Origin: Branchinecta lynchi
Lineage: Eukaryota > Arthropoda > Branchiopoda > Anostraca > Branchinectidae
Length of the DNA stretch: 64,000 nt
NCBI GenBank assembly: GCA_023053575.1
Contig: JAKZAP010000008.1
Location: forward strand, 8,606,034-8,670,033
Reading direction: 5' to 3'
The stretch's first letter is position 1; each line of letters begins with the position of its first letter. Of this stretch, positions 54,885 through 64,000 are shown piece after piece. Under the pieces are notes generated by a model that worked only from the letters and a program-made list of their open reading frames with translations, did not search any database and was not told the DNA's origin. The position numbers and the translations under genes are program-made.

Positions 54885-55869
54885 TTAGGAAATCTTCTGT
54901 TCCTGGATCCGACCATCTTTGAGGGAGTTTAGAGAAGGGGAATCCGGAAATTACTGACTTCCAGTTCCATAGGTTCGACTGGGTGGACCAATTCGAATGA
55001 AACTTTATGGGTGGTGAGAACAGATGACCTAGATATTCAAAACATGTGTCCGAATTACACGTAGCCATGGTTGGGTGAGTGACAACGGGAGAGTCCGCAC
55101 ACTTTTTGACGCGCACAAAAACCAAACGAATGGGCCGGATGGGATGCAAGTTGGATAGCAGCCTACTGAGTTTATATGGCCTAGATGTTATTTGGCGGCC
55201 GGACCGGATCCGGCCACGGTAGGAGGAGGATGAAGCGGGAACCGGAGATTTGCGGAAATGCTCCGATTCGGGTAAAACTTGATACATGGGAAGAGGAGAT
55301 GTCAGAAATGCGAAGTTTATGGGCCCGATTCGTATTCGGCCACAGTGGAAGGAGTTGTCCCGGAAACTCTGTGGCTCACATAGGGGTCAAATGAGATGAG
55401 CGATTTGAATGAAACTTGGAAAGTAGAGAGCTCACATGCCCTAGATGACATATTTTAGAGTCCGGACAGGATCCGACCATGTTGTGGGGGGGGGGGGGAT
55501 ACCAGAGTTTCGTGAAACATGCTCCGATTCCAGTGAAACCTGATAGACGGTACGAAAATATTCTTTAGATGGTTCATCTATGTGTCCGAACCAGATTCGT
55601 CCGCGGCAGGGGACTTGGACGGGGGAACGGAAATAATGTGGCATGCATATGTTTACGAATATAACGAGTGGATCTAAACTTAGGACGTAGAAAACTTATT
55701 TGCCCTAGATGATCCAAGGCGATGCCAGAAATGCTCAGACTCGGGTGAAACTAGATATTCTTTTTCTAGGTCCGAGCCTAGGGTGGCTGAAGTGGGTATT
55801 TGTGACATTTTCATCTACTTTCTTGCACCACGTACTCATAACATGTGCCATGTGGGCTCGTTGCTCTTG
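54885..55869 (+). repeat. Family F copy 3, left hairpin missing
   Basis: About seven cores of roughly 130 bp ('gaaactt', 'gatgacctagat', 'gaccggatccggccacgg', 'accggaa'), G13 at 55486-55498, and the right end GGGCTCGTTGCTCTTG before T. The 158-codon minus frame at 54811-55287 is a translation of the repeat, not a gene. Confidence 0.8.
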
Positions 55870-55984
55870 TTTTGCACAGTTGTTTTAATTGTATAGTCGC
55901 TAGATACCCATGGTAATTAGAATGTTTCATTATGCAAACTAAGGTCTCTGATAATTATAATAAATAATATATAAAATAATTTAT

Positions 55985-56315
55985 AAATAATAATAATAAT
56001 ATGGACTGAAGAGCAAAAGGTGGCTGTGTGGGCGACACAGGGAGTTACGGACGAGGAACTCCTATATCATGCGTACGTATGGTGTATCCGATCCAACAGT
56101 TTGTGTTAACCGTGTCGTTGAGAATTTTCTGGAAAAGGCTAAGGGAAGAGTGAACCCATGGCTTGCCACCCTCTGCCAGTAGTTTTGTTAACGTACATAG
56201 TGTGTAAATACTTTTGATGATGTTCCGTAGTGTGATTTTTCTTTTCTTTTTCATCATACTCCGTCCTAATTCCATCTGAATTTTCGGGTAATAAAATTAC
56301 TTACTTACTTACTAG
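55985..56315 (+). pseudogene. Probable retroposon 3' end with (TTAC)n tail
   Basis: A short frame reading VVENFLEKAKGRVNPWLATL then CQ and a stop at about 56181 is followed by a T-rich untranslated region, AATAAAA and TTAC units (to 56313). The layout matches the other 5'-truncated LINEs here, but the protein piece is too short to classify. Confidence 0.45.
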
Positions 56316-57149
56316 TTATCAAGTAGGAAATAGCACACCTCTAGTTTCGTGTCGTCTTCTATCATTATTGTTATTATGCTTTGGTGTAGGTCAAAAACTC
56401 TGGTACTCTCAATACCACAAATAGCAGTTTATGACAAGCCACAATTCTATACGAACTTACGAAAACACCACTGTTTTATCACTTGTTCCGCTGTTCTTCC
56501 AAATTTAAAAGCTGTCCTATCTCCCGGTTAGTCGCAGGAACTTGGGGAGTTCCTTCTCAAAACAGCATGTTGACAACACTCAAAGAGCGAAATGCTTCTA
56601 GTCGATGTTTTGCCCAGTCTTGGCAACGTTGAAGTTTAAGGTTGTTCCAATCATTTTTATCCAAGCCGAAGTTCCGCTTCATCAAAGCGAGCGTTTCTAA
56701 GGTCAAGCTGACACATCCGAATTTCGCCCGCTCTAAATACAAGGATGTACCGACTTTCATTCGAGCTTGATCAGCAAAGTAAAAGAGGTACGGAAATCAT
56801 TGTGCTAAATTCCTGCGGAGTCAACGAAAACCTCAGGATCGGATTTTGTAAAGCCAGTGTATAGAGTTCTAATCTCCCGAGATTCCCTGTGAGTTCTCTT
56901 CAGAAAATGTAACAAACCCATGTCCCGACGGGAGCCAAAACAATACAAAGGACTCTCAAGGGGAACAAAGGGTCCTTACGGTATGCAGCAACTCAACAAC
57001 AAACAGACCCCTTGGTTTGTACAGGATCTCAAAGCCCTAAGGCTTTTAATTCTTGGGTCATTAGTTTGACCACCGGGGGGAATCTAGTGAACTGAACGTC
57101 GCGAAAAAAAACCCTGAAACCCTCCAGTTCAAAATCTTGTCCACATTTT
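56316..57149. other. Unassigned sequence
   Basis: Nothing recognised; open frames under 70 codons. Confidence 0.5.
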
Positions 57150-57409
57150 CAGAGCAAAATAACTCTAGAGAGTACCGCGAAGACCTATCCTTCCCATGCA
57201 TCAAAAATGGGCCTCCGTTGCTTCGTTCCCGTGCAGTGGCGGACGTAGATTCTAGCCAGCACTCGCTAACGATTGGTCAGAGCAAAATAATTCTGCTCTG
57301 CGATTGGTTGAGTTTCGGTAGGGATGTTCGCATCCGCTAGAGGAGCTAGTATTACTGCGATTTGACTGTGTGTCACTTTCGCAATATTATTTAGAGTTCT
57401 TTTGCTCGG
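57150..57409. mobile_element. hAT-type MITE, second CAGAGCAAAATAACTCT copy
   Basis: 260 bp, opposite orientation to 8644-8917. Ends CAGAGCAAAATAACTCTAGAG and (other strand) CCGAGCAAAAGAACTCTA. Flanks CACATTTT and CACATACT agree at 6 of 8. A partial extra end (CAGAGCAAAATAATTCTGCTC, 57281-57300) lies inside. Confidence 0.8.
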
Positions 57410-57449
57410 CACATACTAGAAAACATTTTGGCGGTGCTTCCTGGTCGGT

Positions 57450-57950
57450 TCTCATAAATTCTTAAAAGATCCACTCTTGCTTAATCTGCCTTTCATATTA
57501 TCCCTAACTCCCTTATGGGATTATACGATTATGACATCCCCGCCTTTCACTATTGTTTTGTTTTGTACCAACAACTTTTTAGCGCTTTTCGGGCCTACAC
57601 TGTAAAAAAAAAACATCTTGCAGTATTTGCTACTGGGATTAATCTTGTCTCTAAAAGATAATCTTACCTTTAATTCAGATTAATCTTTTCTCAGAAGAGA
57701 TAAGATTAGTCCGAGTAGAAATACTGCAGTTAACTTTCATCCTTACTCGGAGAAACTTTTTACAATGTAGTCGAGTTTTGAAAGTCACGCAAAGAAACTT
57801 CGCCGAGCTTCAAGGTCAATTAAAAACTCTTTCACAAATAAAGAAATGCGAAGCTTCAAAGTATATTTTTCATTTTGGAAGACGTGGTAGACCATCATAC
57901 CATCTACCTTCTGTGTTGGACTTCTTTTGTTTTGCTTGGTTTTCCACTTT
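57450..57950 (+). repeat. Family H dispersed repeat, copy 2, split by a MITE
   Basis: Same ordered phrases as 34640-34920. A TA-flanked MITE sits between 'ttttcgggcc' and 'gtcgagtttt', where copy 1 has the uninterrupted 'tttctgggcctagccgagtttt'. The 3' part is replaced by a family A left end at 57951. Confidence 0.8.
57596..57769. mobile_element. TA-flanked foldback MITE of about 170 bp
   Basis: TA-CACTGTAAAAA at the left and TTTTTACAATG-TA at the right. The arms continue inward as GCAGTATTTGCTAC...TTAATCTT against AAGATTAGTCCGAGTAGAAATACTGC. Tc1/mariner-like by TA flanks. Family H copies 1 and 3 give the empty site. Confidence 0.85.
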
Positions 57951-58160
57951 TTGGGATCCCAAAACGTAAGTGGAGGGATACCTGGCTTCGTAAAAGTTAT
58001 CCGTCTGTCAGCACGATAGCTCTTGGAGGTGTAAATACATTTTCTTCAAAATTGGTATGAGTATCTATTGGGTCAAAGAACAAGTCAAGTTTGTAGATGA
58101 GCCCTGTAGCCCTATATTTATGGGGGGGGGGAGGATTGCAAATTAAGGGATGAAAAGAAC
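57951..58160 (+). repeat. Family A left-end fragment
   Basis: GGGATCCCAAAACGTAAGTG, a minimal microsatellite (one GTCTGTC), 'agcacgatagctct', 'gtttgtagatgagccctgtagcc' and a G10-type run. Cores are missing. Confidence 0.75.
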
Positions 58161-58410
58161 AGACACCAAAAGGAAAAGCTAAAAAGTCGTTACAGGTGTT
58201 CTATCTTTATTGTTTATTTTTACTGAATATTGCTTAGTTTTTTAATACAAATATTTTATGCTCACAAAGACGAAAGTGCGAAATCCCTCCCGTCTTTTTC
58301 AATACAAAATACCTAGTACATGTTCCTAAGGATGAAAGTGCGGAATGCCTCCAGGTTTTTCAATACAAAATACCTAGTACAAGTTCCCAAGGATGAAAGT
58401 GTGGCATGAT
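58161..58410 (+). repeat. Tandem units of about 62 bp
   Basis: TTTTTCAATACAAAATACCT-AGTACA.GTTCC.AAGGATGAAAGTG.GG occurs twice (58294-58355 and 58356-58410), with a weaker unit upstream (58245-58293). Confidence 0.75.
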
Positions 58411-59590
58411 GATACTGAAATATCACAGATAATAAATTATTAATCTTTCAAGTATGATTCATCATATTCAGGGAAGGAAATAAATAAGCCAGGCGTCGCC
58501 GAGCCACACTCAGGAAGAGAGCAAAGGGGTTAGCCGGTTACAGCCTGAAGGAATTGAATATATGTCGGGTTCCATGTTAATTTCGTGGAAGGAAGAAGTT
58601 GCTGGTACCACTATGTACAGAAAGGAGTTGGCTTTAATCAAGAACAGCGTACTGTGACGCTCCCTCTAAGTTATTTTACCACCCGTTCTTCTAGGAGTAA
58701 TAAAACAATACCGGTGCTGATAAATCTGTAGAAAAAAAAGTGCTCGTAAATCTGGAGAAATACGCAAACATGCGCATCCCGAACATACCTCCTCTGTAGT
58801 CTTCCACCTCCCATTGCACAGAATACGCAGTGATAAATTTCCTACTCTTAACTCCACTAGAACCAGAACAACCAATCTCCCAAGCATCAGGAACGCTACT
58901 AAACGCCCACCACCCAGAGCTGGTACGGAGCTCACCAGTCACCACTGTCCATATGTTTAAATGATGTCATATTTTCATAAATTCTGTTAAAAAGCCTCAC
59001 ACAGTATCTTGAAAGGGTCATTTGGGACACATGGCGAGCGAATAGAAAGAACGGATTGTCTAACAAGAAGAAAGAATCAATAGGCAATGAAAGAGCTCTT
59101 AGGATAAATGTTAGAACGTTTGTAAGGAGTGGTAGTGTCAGGCGTTTCCGACACGAGCCTTTTAGACGGATGTCCGGAACACTGACATTGCTGATAAAGC
59201 TAATCGTTCTTTTTTGTGGGGAAGGGGAAAGCATGATGAACACGGGATTAAAAAAAAAGGAAGGCGAACACTCCTAAAGAAAAGATGAAGGCTGGGAATA
59301 AGGAAGACGAAATGGGTGGAACGAGAGAACTTACTTCAAGAGAGCCTTAGAGTGCGCTACTTCCGCCCTAGATTTCCCACCAAAGTGTTGTTTTGTCCTT
59401 GCTCCTAGAACAATGGAATAATTAACTAAGAACTTCCAAAAGTACGCGATTTCCGCTTAAAATCGGGATACGAGCAACCTTTTTCTTCCACAAAAGCGCA
59501 ACTGAAAGAAAAAAAACTTCATTTGATGGTAGCAGTTAAAAGGGACTCAAAACACACTGTTCCAGCTGAAACCAGAAACCAAATACCATG
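58411..59590. other. Unassigned sequence
   Basis: Frames of 73-103 codons at 58666-59277 overlap on both strands with no recognised motif. Confidence 0.4.
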
Positions 59591-59762
59591 CAAGGGCGTA
59601 TCCGAGGGGGGGTTAGGGGGGTGACCCCCCCCCAAAAAAAAATAACAAAATAGTCATTTTTATAGGCTTTTCCCTCTGATCTATGTCTTTTTTGTAATTT
59701 GTTTGTCCGACCCGCGGGCAAACCCTCCCCCCCCCCGAAATAACTTCCTGGATACGGGTCTG
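59591..59762. mobile_element. hAT-type MITE, family J copy
   Basis: 172 bp. Ends CAAGGGCGTATCCGAGG and (other strand) CAGACCCGTATCCAGG. Flanks ATACCATG and ATACCATA agree at 7 of 8. It contains GGTGACCCCCCCCC, 'ccctctgatct', GTCCGACCCGCGGGC and a C10 run. Confidence 0.88.
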
Positions 59763-61006
59763 ATACCATAACACCAGCATTCATTCTCTTCACAAAAGCA
59801 GACTACCATAAACACTGAAAATGCCGTACATACATTATCTTCCTTCAGGTTGCTACTAGAAAGACACTAACGTCTTGGCTCATAAACTGGATGTGATTCG
59901 GCGACACCGGGATTCCTAATATCTTTCCTAATCTCCATGATTTCACAGTATCAGCTTTTAAGTTCATTTTTGCAAATATCTTTTATGGCTCCTTTCATTT
60001 TCATTTCTGCTCTTTGTCGGAATTGGTTGCTATGTATGACAAGAATGTTTCATGCATGAAATCGCCTGGCATTGACGGGAATAAATATCAGTGGGCAGGT
60101 TTGGTCAAGCTGAGCTTAAGCGCCCCTCAGTTCCTCACTTTGGTTTCGAAAACCAACCATAACGCGAATACAACAACGAAAGTCATGAAGAGAAGACCAG
60201 ACCATCCTTGATAACGACAGCAATGAAGAGAAGGCGAAGGCAAGAAATGAAGAATGGAAACATGAATCAGGCAAAGAGCATGAGAGCGCAACAAAGAAAT
60301 CGAGACGGACCACGTGCTCGCATACGAGACCAATCAAGAGAATGTGATGAAATTCAAATTGCACGGTTTTACTATCTTGTGTGGTCTTAGTGGGGATACT
60401 GGACACAACAGAACACAAATAAATGATTCACTGTATTTAAGATAAGCTGGCTTTTCAGTTAAACTTCAAGGATATATATCCCCCACTTCAACGCAAACGG
60501 CGGGTGCAAACCTAACTTGCACATTTTCCGATGTCTGCGATAATGCTGCTATCCAAAGCTATTAAGTTTATTTCTACTATAAATAAGTTCAGCTGCCTTC
60601 GGCTAATTCTTTGCGTATCGTAAAACTTGAAGTTTCGAAGACTGTAAATGCTGGTTGCATGGTAACTGGAAAAGCCCCCAGATTTACAAGTACCGGTCAG
60701 CCCCGTCACTTTTCCTCTGTTCAGAAGGATATTTATGGTAAAATCTAAGAAACCGGTGACCAGGGTAATTAATTTTACGTCGTCTAAAAACGGTAAAAGA
60801 GTGACGATGGTTTTATTTGCGACCCGTCCAAATCAGTACAAGACAAAAAAAAAGGATCAATTGTATGGGAAAAGAAAAAACAACACGAAAGAAAAAAGAA
60901 GAGATGCACAAAAATAACATCTAACCTAGAAGTTGCGACTTTATCAGTCAAAGGGATTTTCAAGTCATGATCAATATTTTGGCTTTATTTCTTAATTTGC
61001 TTTTCA
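59763..61006. other. Unassigned sequence
   Basis: Nothing recognised; 60116-60418 frames overlap on both strands without motif. Confidence 0.45.
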
Positions 61007-61191
61007 ATACTCATGATGACTATCTCTCCCTCCGATGCAGAATCTCCGGGTACCTGCGGAAGAAACGAAGAAACGGTGTCACAACTGCGCTGACTTGGGA
61101 TCTGAGTCGTTGATTCTGAGTCGTTACGGACAAGTTTGCTTCTTCTTCCTGAGAATCACTGGCGTGTTCTGGACTTAGTCATATAGTGTAT
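61007..61191 (+). mobile_element. Family D element, copy 3
   Basis: ATACTCATGATGACTATCTC at the left, 'ctccgggtacctgcggaagaa', CACTGGCGTGTTCTGGACTT, and 'agtcatatagtgtatt' at the right. Best match to the 7.4 kb copy. Confidence 0.75.
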
Positions 61192-61419
61192 TGCCGATCG
61201 TTGGTGAGTGCTTTCTAGTGGTTTCGTAATAACCAATGTCTGGTTTTGCCTTACCAGAACCAGGTCAGTAGAAGGTTCTGGTCAGAAGTCACCAAGAGAT
61301 GGTGAGACCAAAAATCTTCTTCCATGGTAGGGGAATCACAAGACTTGGTAAGCAAAAACGAAGAAAAGACGCGTCACTCAAACTTATCATCGAACAAGTG
61401 GAAGCGAAACGGTTCAAAA
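61192..61419. other. Unassigned spacer
   Basis: Nothing recognised. Confidence 0.4.
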
Positions 61420-62010
61420 CTGTGTTAAAGGACCCCTTTTGCTTGTTCTGCCTTTTATATTATCCACAAATGCCTTATAAGACTATAAGCTTCTGAAACT
61501 CACGCTTTTCGCCATAGTTTCCTTTTGTAGACAGGACTTCCTGGCGCTTTTTCGGCCGAGCCGTGTTTAGCCAGTCATGCAACGTTGGCTTCAAACTGAT
61601 GTTTTTCATTTTGGAAGACATGGAGACATAATAAAGTCCATCTTTAGTTTTAGGCTTCTTTTCTTTTAGGTAGTGTTTTTTGTTCACGTTTTTGTTTTGT
61701 TTTGGTATCGGTACATGGTCTCATTCTCCATATTCTCTCTTCTCTTCTTTTCTTCTTCTTACAAGTTAGCACAGCCTCGCAAGCCCCGCTTTTGTTGTGC
61801 TATTGAAAACAAAATGTTCATTTTCAATAAAACTGTTCTACAACTACTGCTACTTGGTTTTTCCACTTTTTAACCACGTCGCGTTTAGTTTTTAAATATT
61901 TTGCGTCAATGTGCCGCGTGATAGCGGAAAGGCTGGATAGAGTTGAGATATGTTAACAAGAAAATGGCTAGTTTCACGTGATAAGTAATAGTATTTCGAA
62001 AAACGATTTA
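61420..62010 (+). repeat. Family H dispersed repeat, copy 3
   Basis: Ordered family H phrases from 'ttttgcttgttctgcc' to 'tttgcgtcaatgtgccgcgt' and 'agaaaatggctagtttcacgtg'. Between about 61690 and 61850 a foreign segment ending TCAATAAAACTGTTC interrupts 'ttttaggta...gctacttggtttttcc', possibly a small retroposon. Confidence 0.75.
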
Positions 62011-62027
62011 TCCAAGCCTTTCAATTT

Positions 62028-62460
62028 CAATTCAGAGCGTGCCGCATTATGCTAGGGCAGAAATACAATGGTTACGAAGCTTCCCTCCTCCTATTAAGAC
62101 TTGAGCCACTCCATGTCCGCCGGGAAAACTTAATTTTACGTTTTGGTCGATCAATCCTTGCCAGTGAAAAACACAGAGATATTCTGCCCGATCTAGCACC
62201 GGTGACAGGACGGACACGGCATCAAAATCTCCTTGTGCCAGTTAAATGTCGCACAAACCGGTATTCAAATTCCTTTGTACCATATTTCACTGAGAAGATT
62301 AACAAAAAAACAAGTGAATTCTAAGTGATTTATTTTCTTTTATGTAATAATTGTATATATTCAAGTATTTTACTCAGTTATTCAAGTATTTAAATGTAAT
62401 GGTCGACGTATTTAGTGCCATGTCGGCGCTACGAGTTGAATCAATAAACATATCTATCTA
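62028..62460 (+). pseudogene. 5'-truncated LINE C terminus with (ATCT)n tail
   Basis: Frame from about 62030 to a stop at 62322 reads CRIMLGQKYNGYEASL, then RLEPLHVRRENLILRFGRSI, then VKCRTNRYSNSFVPYFTEKIN. The order (R-I-M-x-G-x-x-Y, E-x-L-x-x-R-R-E, V-K-C-R-T-x-R-Y-x-x-S-x-x-P-Y) is the ending of CR1/L2-like LINE ORF2 proteins. An AT-rich 3' region and AATAAACA-(TATC)n follow to about 62465. No frameshift in the retained 95 codons. Confidence 0.8.
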
Positions 62461-63481
62461 TCTATTACTAGTAAGACTTCTACTTTAAGCTTGATGAAAG
62501 CAGCTGAATTCGGCGAGATGATTCTAAAAAGCAAATATGTTCTATCCGAGAAAGGCAGAAGGAAAAGACCAGCCCGGACGGAAGTTCAATGGTCCAAACA
62601 AGAAAGTCCAAACTCGGTGAACAAGAAGATATTATGAGGAAAGAAAGGAACTGACGTTTTGAGAGTTCAACCTGTTAGTTCTGATTTTAGTTAGTTATGT
62701 CGTTATCCAACGTATTTGGTGTAATCGACGACGTGCTTTGTCAACAAAATGATTTATCGAATATAAACCTAAAAGACTAGAATGTGTACCAGTGAAGCAG
62801 AATAAACATCATGGGAAAACCGTACAAACCATTATCGCTAACAACCCACTGGCGCATATAGTTTTTGCGGTTAGCCACAAGAATTACCATCAATTTCCGT
62901 GCCTTTCGCACCTTGTTAATGAATAACTGATCAATTAGGTAGGTATTTATCACATGGTCAGACTATTAACCAGACGCTTGCTACAGGAATGCTGATTGGG
63001 TTACATTTTCTATGAATAAGCTGATAGTTTAGACTGACACTATAAATGTGAGTTATATGATAAGCTTGAAAGGAGAAGATTCTGAAGTCTTTTAAATTGG
63101 TTTATAGCCTAGTGGAAATGAGAGGCAATTGTGCAGTCGGCCAAGCTCACATCCAGAGGCGTGATTTTCTTCTTTTTCTGTGGGGGGAGGGGGTAAGCAC
63201 CCCCTTAGATTTCAGACGTACAAAAAATCTGTTATCTTAGTAATACTTTTAGGCTCTTAAACAGGTTTCAAAAAGTTCCGCATTAAGGTAATTTTGAAAA
63301 CAACAAGTTTTATCCCAGAATAAGTAATAAATTCCGAGTATGAGTAATAAGCATGGGATCGGGGACCAAAAATGGCACCTCTATTCGCATCCAATTGCAT
63401 TTACACTAGCTGAGCCCTCCAAGCAGATAAGTCCCCTGTCGCCTCATGAATGGCATCCATCCCACAGAGATGATGGCCTAC
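62461..63481. other. Unassigned sequence
   Basis: Nothing recognised. Confidence 0.5.
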
Positions 63482-63690
63482 AATACTCAACATGACTAAG
63501 TCCAAAACACGCCAATGAACCTCGTGAAGAACGAGAAACGTCGCCCGGACGATGACTCAAATCTTACGTCAGCCAATCAATGGCATTCGTTGGGGACAGC
63601 TTTGGTGACACTTCCGGCTCTTCCGCATTGTACATGGCGACCCTCATCCGCACGAACGGTTAGGCATCAAGATTATAGCCGATTCCTCGT
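63482..63690 (-). mobile_element. Family D element, copy 4
   Basis: AATACTCAACATGACTAAGT and 'ccaaaacacgccaatgaacctcgtgaagaacgagaaac' are the reverse complement of the family D right half. 'cagccaatcaatggc' corresponds to the GATTGGTT block of copy 2. The far end is unclear. Confidence 0.6.
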
Positions 63691-63965
63691 TTTAAACTAA
63701 AAGGGTAGTGGAAAACTCATCTTTTTACACCATCGTCCAAGACGGTGATGAACATTGGGGACTAATAAGAACCAAGTCGCAAGGTAGCTGTGAACTCGAA
63801 TATGGGGAATTAAGAACTACAATGCATCTACAAAGCAATGGTTTAACGGTAAAGTCCATTGCGGTTTTTGTCAGTCATATCCTCCTTGGAGAGGGTACTC
63901 GTCAGGTTTTTGGTGAACTGGAAGAAATGGAAGGACTGCAGCTTTATTTCTTCCAGTCAAGCAAC
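63691..63965. other. Unassigned sequence
   Basis: Nothing recognised. Confidence 0.4.
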
Positions 63966-64000
63966 AGCCTGATGAGGACCCTTGCCAAGAAGTGCCAAAA
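63966..64000 (+). repeat. CAGCCTGATGAGGACCCTTG motif, cut by window end
   Basis: Second occurrence of the phrase found inside the foldback at 26000-26040 (one substitution over the first 20 bases). Phrases of the form CTGATGAnG...CGAAA are common in invertebrate retroelements, and in some Penelope-like elements form hammerhead ribozyme cores. Here stem II would pair poorly and the window ends before the core closes. Confidence 0.4.

Noticed and set aside
54811..55287. 158-codon minus-strand ORF
   Set aside because: Lies almost wholly inside family F cores; other copies do not keep the frame.

Overview
The window reads as non-coding, repeat-dominated nuclear DNA of an invertebrate animal. Evidence: AT-rich composition, no operon-like gene packing, no long open reading frames, and many 5'-truncated non-LTR retrotransposon ends, non-autonomous DNA transposons (MITEs) and minisatellite-bearing interspersed repeats. 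I could not name the species. No host protein-coding gene, rRNA gene or intact tRNA gene could be supported. The only recognisable protein sequence is decayed C-terminal sequence of LINE reverse-transcriptase proteins at about 11.1, 18.8-19.2, 22.7-22.9, 37.3-37.9, 44.9-45.6 and 62.0-62.3 kb. Family letters A-P used here are my own labels.

Main repeat families. Family A (about 10 copies, 0.9-60 kb) has a BamHI-type palindrome at one end, a (GTCY)n microsatellite, a tandem core of about 145 bp, and a right end reading GGTCTTG followed by T. Family F (5.29, 9.5-12.2, 54.9-55.9 kb) has the same plan: a 10-bp-stem hairpin, a GTCY microsatellite, a core of about 130 bp, and an end reading TCTTG/T. 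A paralogous empty site shows that the F copy at 5.29 kb entered without an 8-bp target duplication. This plan resembles DINE-1/HINE (Helentron-derived) and bivalve 'pearl' elements. Family E is a 1.5-1.9 kb unit repeated directly at 3.8-6.1 and 6.7-8.5 kb; each copy carries a different later insertion. Families C, H and M are mid-size dispersed repeats with 3-4 copies each.

DNA transposons. There are hAT-type MITEs with 8-bp target duplications (8.6, 43.9, 48.1, 54.3, 57.2, 59.6 kb, two of them with perfect duplications), a 1.2-kb hAT-like element (9.6-10.8 kb), a PIF/Harbinger-like MITE with TTA duplication (9.25 kb), TA-flanked foldback MITEs (42.9, 43.4, 57.6 kb), and a small terminal-inverted-repeat (TIR) family D (7.4, 28.2, 61.0, 63.5 kb).

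The most unusual block is 50.5-53.8 kb: a 1,113-bp unit that begins with a strong GC hairpin, is present twice with no difference I could find by eye, and is preceded by a 567-bp partial copy about 99% identical. It carries a repeated 92-codon ORF built from degenerate internal repeats. The window also has an exceptional number of G or C homopolymers of 10 bases or more. History can be read from nesting: hAT inside F, LINE inside F, LINE inside A, LINE inside C, F inside E, D inside E, MITE inside H.
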